Origin: an uncultured Flavobacteriales bacterium | GTDB lineage: Bacteria > Bacteroidota > Bacteroidia > Flavobacteriales_E > Vicingaceae | Direction: 5' to 3' | Assembly: GCA_937925525.1 (NCBI GenBank) | Contig: CALALS010000236.1 | Span: forward strand, 1-25,502 | Length of the DNA stretch: 25,502 nucleotides | Shown: positions 23,056 to 25,502 of the stretch, in pieces | Numbering within the stretch: the stretch's first letter is position 1 | How the letters are laid out: each line of letters opens with the position of its first letter | Translations under genes and position numbers: made by a program | Notes under the pieces: model-generated | Seen by the model: only the letters and a program-made list of their open reading frames with translations | Database searches by the model: none | What the model was told of the DNA's origin: nothing

Positions 23056-23766
23056 TTATTTGGTGCCCGAACAAGCCCCACCTACAAGTGTTCCTCCTGC
23101 TGCTCCAACTGCAGGACCACCAATGGCTGTACCCACAAGAGCCCCAACTATAAACCCACCTAAATCTCGGAGTCCTTTGCTAAGCCAGTTAGGTAGATTG
23201 CTTCCTTGTGCTGCTTTATGCCAAGGATTATCTGACCTTAATAGTGCATCTGCCCAAAACTGGAATATAGCTACCGCTCCATTACTCAATGCATACATGC
23301 CTGATAGTTCATTAGCACTTAAATCGGTACGAGACAACATTGAATTTTGTAACCCAATCATTGCTGATACTATCAACCTTGGATTGGAATCTTGTTTTGC
23401 AAGTATGGTGTTTATTATCTGTTTGTAAAACTGCCACTGAGCATTTGTCAAAAGACCTTGGTCTTTCAGAAAATCGGCAAATTCCGCCCACTTGTCATCT
23501 ACTGATGAGGCTACAATTTTATCAAAATAGAATTGAGCATCTGCTTCAGTTATAATGCTTTGAACATTAATTGTAGGGTATGCGTTTTTAGAAAATTCCA
23601 AAGATGCCTGAAATGCTTTTGAGAAGTTCAGGTCAAGATAATTTTGGAGCGTAGCAATAAAAAGTAAGTCTTCATTGTGAAGCTCTGCTGCGTTTTTGAA
23701 AAGCATAAATATTTCTTCGTTTGAAGGGCAGCAGCAAGTCGGCTGGCAATTGTTGTTTGTTTCCAT
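23056..23766 (-). CDS. Cys-cluster protein with C-terminal glycine zipper, function unknown
   Basis: The 236-aa product starts M-E-T-N-N-N-C-Q-P-T-C-C-C-P-S, with four Cys within seven residues. The following 185 residues are helical and soluble-looking (two repeated-looking segments with W-A-E-F-A-D-F and Q-F-W-A-D-A). The end is a glycine zipper, G-G-F-I-V-G-A-L-V-G-T-A-I-G-G and onwards to G-G-A-C-S-G-T-K, which could insert in a membrane. There is no signal peptide. A TTG start at 23805 would add 13 residues, but the -7 box at 23793-23800 puts transcription inside that extension, so ATG 23766 is chosen. Bacteriocin-like or pore-forming activity is possible but unproven. The phosphatase gene follows. 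Confidence 0.75.
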   Translation of the reverse strand: METNNNCQPTCCCPSNEEIFMLFKNAAELHNEDLLFIATLQNYLDLNFSKAFQASLEFSKNAYPTINVQSIITEADAQFYFDKIVASSVDDKWAEFADFLKDQGLLTNAQWQFYKQIINTILAKQDSNPRLIVSAMIGLQNSMLSRTDLSANELSGMYALSNGAVAIFQFWADALLRSDNPWHKAAQGSNLPNWLSKGLRDLGGFIVGALVGTAIGGPAVGAAGGTLVGGACSGTK

Positions 23767-23792
23767 AGTATTTGTTTTTTTGATTAGTGTTG

Positions 23793-23800
23793 CAAATCTA
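23793..23800 (-). promoter_or_regulatory. -7 promoter box for the glycine-zipper/phosphatase unit
   Basis: Minus-strand TAGATTTG fits TAnnTTTG exactly and predicts a transcript beginning about 20 bases before the ATG at 23766. It excludes the upstream TTG as the main start. No -33 TTG is seen. Confidence 0.55.
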
Positions 23801-23845
23801 AACAATTTTGCTTATGGAATTGTTATAATTTGTTGAAAAGTTTCT

Positions 23846-23853
23846 TAACTTTG
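23846..23853 (+). promoter_or_regulatory. -7 promoter box for the beta-barrel gene
   Basis: TAACTTTG fits TAnnTTTG exactly, 25 bases before the ATG at 23879. It is back to back with the minus-strand box 46 bases away, so the two divergent units share one control region. Confidence 0.55.
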
Positions 23854-23878
23854 CTATAAATCTTTATAAAAAATCTTT

Positions 23879-24556
23879 ATGAGACTTTCAGTTGTCATAT
23901 TACTTTGCTTATCGTTACCATTCTTTGCTTACAGTCAGGAAGAAGAAAGCAAAAGCGGAATAGGCTTTTTTGTGTACGGTGGACTGCAAATGCCACAACT
24001 TAACGAAATGAATGCGTTTTTTGAGAATAGCGGATATTCAAAACTGCCCGATAATTACTTTTCAGGAGGCTTTGCAGTCTTTAAGGAGACAGGGAAAATA
24101 TTTAATACGGTTGAAATGTATGGCTATAATGGTCAGAAGTCAATGTCTGGTAATACAGTATCGCTGAATGTAATTGGTAGTTCTATAAGTTTTGGCTATT
24201 CATTCAGTTTTTCTGAAGATGAAAACCTGAAAATTATCCCTTCCATAGCACTAAATGCGTATAGAGTATCTTTAAAGACCTCTATTAGTTCAACATCACC
24301 GGTTAGTTATCCATCTTATTTAGGAAACGGTAATATGGAAGAAATTAACAATGATGGGATTGGTGGAGCTTTTAATCTAATGCTTCTTGCATCACCGTTT
24401 AAAAAGTGGACGTCATTTAATTTAGGGGTAAGAACAGGCTATAACTATACTATAGAGTCAAGTTGGAAAACCCTGAACAGCCAAAATGTCACTGATGTGC
24501 CAGATGCAGAATTCTTAGGATTGAGTGCATCATTGGTACTTGGTCTAAGGTTTTAA
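23879..24556 (+). CDS. Small outer-membrane beta-barrel protein
   Basis: The 225-aa product has a signal peptide ending near F-A-Y-S-Q (residue 20). The mature chain alternates polar and hydrophobic residues in strands bounded by aromatic residues, and ends L-V-L-G-L-R-F. The terminal Phe is the usual signal for insertion by the BAM machinery. Eight to ten strands fit the length, as in the outer membrane protein beta-barrel (OmpA-like or PorT-like) families. Ligand and role are unknown. It is divergent from the glycine-zipper gene, sharing a short control region, and has no same-strand partner. Confidence 0.75.
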   Translation: MRLSVVILLCLSLPFFAYSQEEESKSGIGFFVYGGLQMPQLNEMNAFFENSGYSKLPDNYFSGGFAVFKETGKIFNTVEMYGYNGQKSMSGNTVSLNVIGSSISFGYSFSFSEDENLKIIPSIALNAYRVSLKTSISSTSPVSYPSYLGNGNMEEINNDGIGGAFNLMLLASPFKKWTSFNLGVRTGYNYTIESSWKTLNSQNVTDVPDAEFLGLSASLVLGLRF

Positions 24557-24565
24557 ACTATTTGA

Positions 24566-24581
24566 GATGATTTACATCATC
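24566..24581 (+). terminator. Weak hairpin after the beta-barrel gene
   Basis: GATGAT-TTAC-ATCATC forms a perfect 6-bp stem 9 bases past the stop. No T-run follows, so termination here is uncertain. Confidence 0.3.
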
Positions 24582-24777
24582 CAAATTAGTCATAAGAAAA
24601 CAAAAGTGCGTAGGGTTAAAATTTAAACTTTCATTGTTCTGTCAGTCAAATTGAAATAGTCAGCTCAATTTTGTAACATAATGTACCAATGTGGGTTGGC
24701 TAAAATTATTTTTTTTAATGTGCTGTGGGAAAGAATAAATTTCTAAAAAGGGTGGTAGCAGAGGCTGGATTTGTGCG

Positions 24778-24841
24778 CAAATTTTTTGGTTATTCAAACC
24801 AAAAGAATTTGGAAACAAATAGCGTGAGCGTGCGGCTATTT
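24778..24841. repeat. Two adjacent strong hairpins in a gene-free region
   Basis: The first hairpin (24778-24811) pairs CAAATTTTTTGGTT with AACCAAAA-G-AATTTG: 14 bp with a single bulged G and a 5-base loop. The second (24817-24841) pairs AAATAGC with GCTATTT around an 11-base GC-rich loop. They precede the inverted-repeat element and may be part of it. No gene in the 24557-25083 gap explains them. Confidence 0.6.
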
Positions 24842-24853
24842 ACACATAACGAC

Positions 24854-25018
24854 TAATTATAGGACAAAATGACCGCTTAGAAAAAGTGAGGCGGCATTGC
24901 GGGAAACTCTATTTAGGCGTAGCCCGAAGCGATAGCGGAGACATAATATTACATTATAGGAAAAAAAAACATCAGAGCGTTTGGCTTAAAATGATAAATG
25001 CGTTTTGTCCTATAATTA
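24854..25018. mobile_element. 165-bp MITE-like element with perfect 16-bp terminal inverted repeats
   Basis: TAATTATAGGACAAAA at 24854-24869 is repeated in exact reverse complement at 25003-25018. The interior has no coding frame. It holds a GC-rich block (24917-24942, containing AGCCCGAAGCGATAGCGGAG) and a partial internal copy of the end, ATTATAGGA, at 24953. No clear target-site duplication is seen. A non-autonomous mobile or a structured intergenic repeat is the likely nature. Confidence 0.5.
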
Positions 25019-25050
25019 ATATTATGTTAAATAGTAATTTAATAATTAAA

Positions 25051-25074
25051 GGGTGAATAACTGAATACTCACCC
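25051..25074 (-). terminator. Hairpin terminator of the TPR gene
   Basis: GGGTGA and TCACCC pair as a 6-bp stem with a 12-base loop, 10 bases past the stop codon. On the minus strand it is followed by TTTAATTATT, a modest T-rich tail. Confidence 0.6.
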
Positions 25075-25083
25075 TCTTCTATT

Positions 25084-25502
25084 TTAATTCTGTAAGGTAG
25101 CTTTTAAAGCTTTGTACTTATCGTTTTGGTTAGTCATTGCATAAATCTTTAGCAATGGCTCAATAGCAGTTACATCCGTTGGGCTTAACTGATTGGCTTT
25201 TTCCAAATACGGTTGTGCTTTTTTAAATTCTTCTAAGGCTTTGGCTTGTGCGGCATCTATCTTACTCATTTCTTTCATAGAGTAATTGTTTGCCTCATTG
25301 TTGTATTCTACACCTTTATTGAAATACATCGCTCCTAAGTTATAATTGGCATCAAAATTCTCAGGTTCTAATTCCAGGGCTTTTTTGTAAGCCGTTTCAG
25401 CTTGTGCGGTTTCTCCTAAGTTTTCTAACACACTACCTTGTATGGCGTATAATCCCGGATTTTCAGGGTCAGCAGCTACGGCTTCTTTTAGGCTTTGTAA
25501 TG
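25084..25502 (-). CDS. TPR-repeat protein, C-terminal part only
   Basis: The frame stays open to the window edge, so the start lies outside. The visible 139 residues carry two or three TPR units. The pattern A-A-D-P-E-N-P-G-L-Y-A-I-Q-G then L-G-E-T-A-Q-A-E-T-A-Y-K-K-A-L-E-L-E-P shows clear 34-residue spacing. A longer insert (about Y-N-N-E-A-N-N-Y-S-M-K-E) separates it from the next unit, which reads A-Q-P-Y-L-E-K-A-N-Q-L-S-P-T-D. It ends K-A-T-L-Q-N. TPRs mediate protein contact; no enzyme domain is in view. A GTG at 25431 is an internal Val codon, not the start, because TPR sequence continues upstream. A terminator follows. Confidence 0.85.
   Translation of the reverse strand, partial: LQSLKEAVAADPENPGLYAIQGSVLENLGETAQAETAYKKALELEPENFDANYNLGAMYFNKGVEYNNEANNYSMKEMSKIDAAQAKALEEFKKAQPYLEKANQLSPTDVTAIEPLLKIYAMTNQNDKYKALKATLQN

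Noticed and set aside
23012..23428. Plus-strand frame opposite the glycine-zipper gene
   Set aside because: Pro/Ala-rich translation is the mirror of the Gly-rich codons on the minus strand. The minus gene has a promoter box and sensible start.
23767..23805. TTG-started N-terminal extension of the glycine-zipper protein
   Set aside because: The predicted -7 box lies inside this stretch, so a transcript from it would not include the TTG.
24841..25018. Integron attC site or retron RNA
   Set aside because: No RYYYAAC/GTTRRRY core pair, no integrase and no reverse transcriptase in the window.

Overview
The window comes from an AT-rich genome of the phylum Bacteroidota, most likely a flavobacterium-like lineage. 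Four things suggest this. Several genes have the TAnnTTTG -7 promoter element of that phylum. Shine-Dalgarno sites are almost absent. TPR/SpoIIE phosphatases and a VF530-type DNA-binding protein are present. An inverted-repeat intergenic element of a kind I associate with flavobacteria lies near 18.1 kb. The genus cannot be fixed from the sequence.

The first 18 kb is ordinary, tightly packed chromosome. It opens with a DUF72/DUF1801 pair (89-1438), which converges on a TPR-SpoIIE phosphatase (1440-3539, minus). An acyltransferase-like gene and a YdjM-type membrane hydrolase follow (3681-5878). A minus-strand run holds LysE, DUF2461 and DUF1761 genes (7757-5925), the last with its own recognisable promoter. 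A translationally coupled run then encodes DNA polymerase IV, an N4BP2-like P-loop kinase, glutathione peroxidase and a Dph6-type ATP pyrophosphatase (7798-10657). After a small secreted protein (minus) and a VF530 protein comes a second run: DEAD-box helicase, unknown protein, copper P-type ATPase and secreted M48 peptidase (11436-16379). An ABC-F protein of the YbiT type follows (16440-18044). Its two composite ATP sites look strongly asymmetric.

From about 18.05 to 21.0 kb the window becomes accessory and gene-poor. It holds a REPIN-like inverted repeat, a small zinc-ribbon protein, a decayed IS110 transposase fragment and a PemK/MazF toxin paired with an unusual 169-aa antitoxin. It also holds an orphan 120-aa coiled-coil gene on the minus strand. 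That gene has a near-perfect Shine-Dalgarno site, a leader able to mask it, a terminator, and beyond the leader an array of twelve 21-bp degenerate repeats in exact register. This 19.86-20.73 kb locus is the best candidate for something undescribed.

The last 4.5 kb holds a second TPR-SpoIIE phosphatase, preceded by a soluble protein with an N-terminal Cys cluster and a C-terminal glycine zipper. A small outer-membrane beta-barrel gene is transcribed divergently from them. A 500-bp gene-free stretch then carries strong hairpins and a 165-bp element bounded by perfect 16-bp inverted repeats. The window ends inside a TPR gene on the minus strand.

All functional assignments come from motif recognition by eye. 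No database search was possible.
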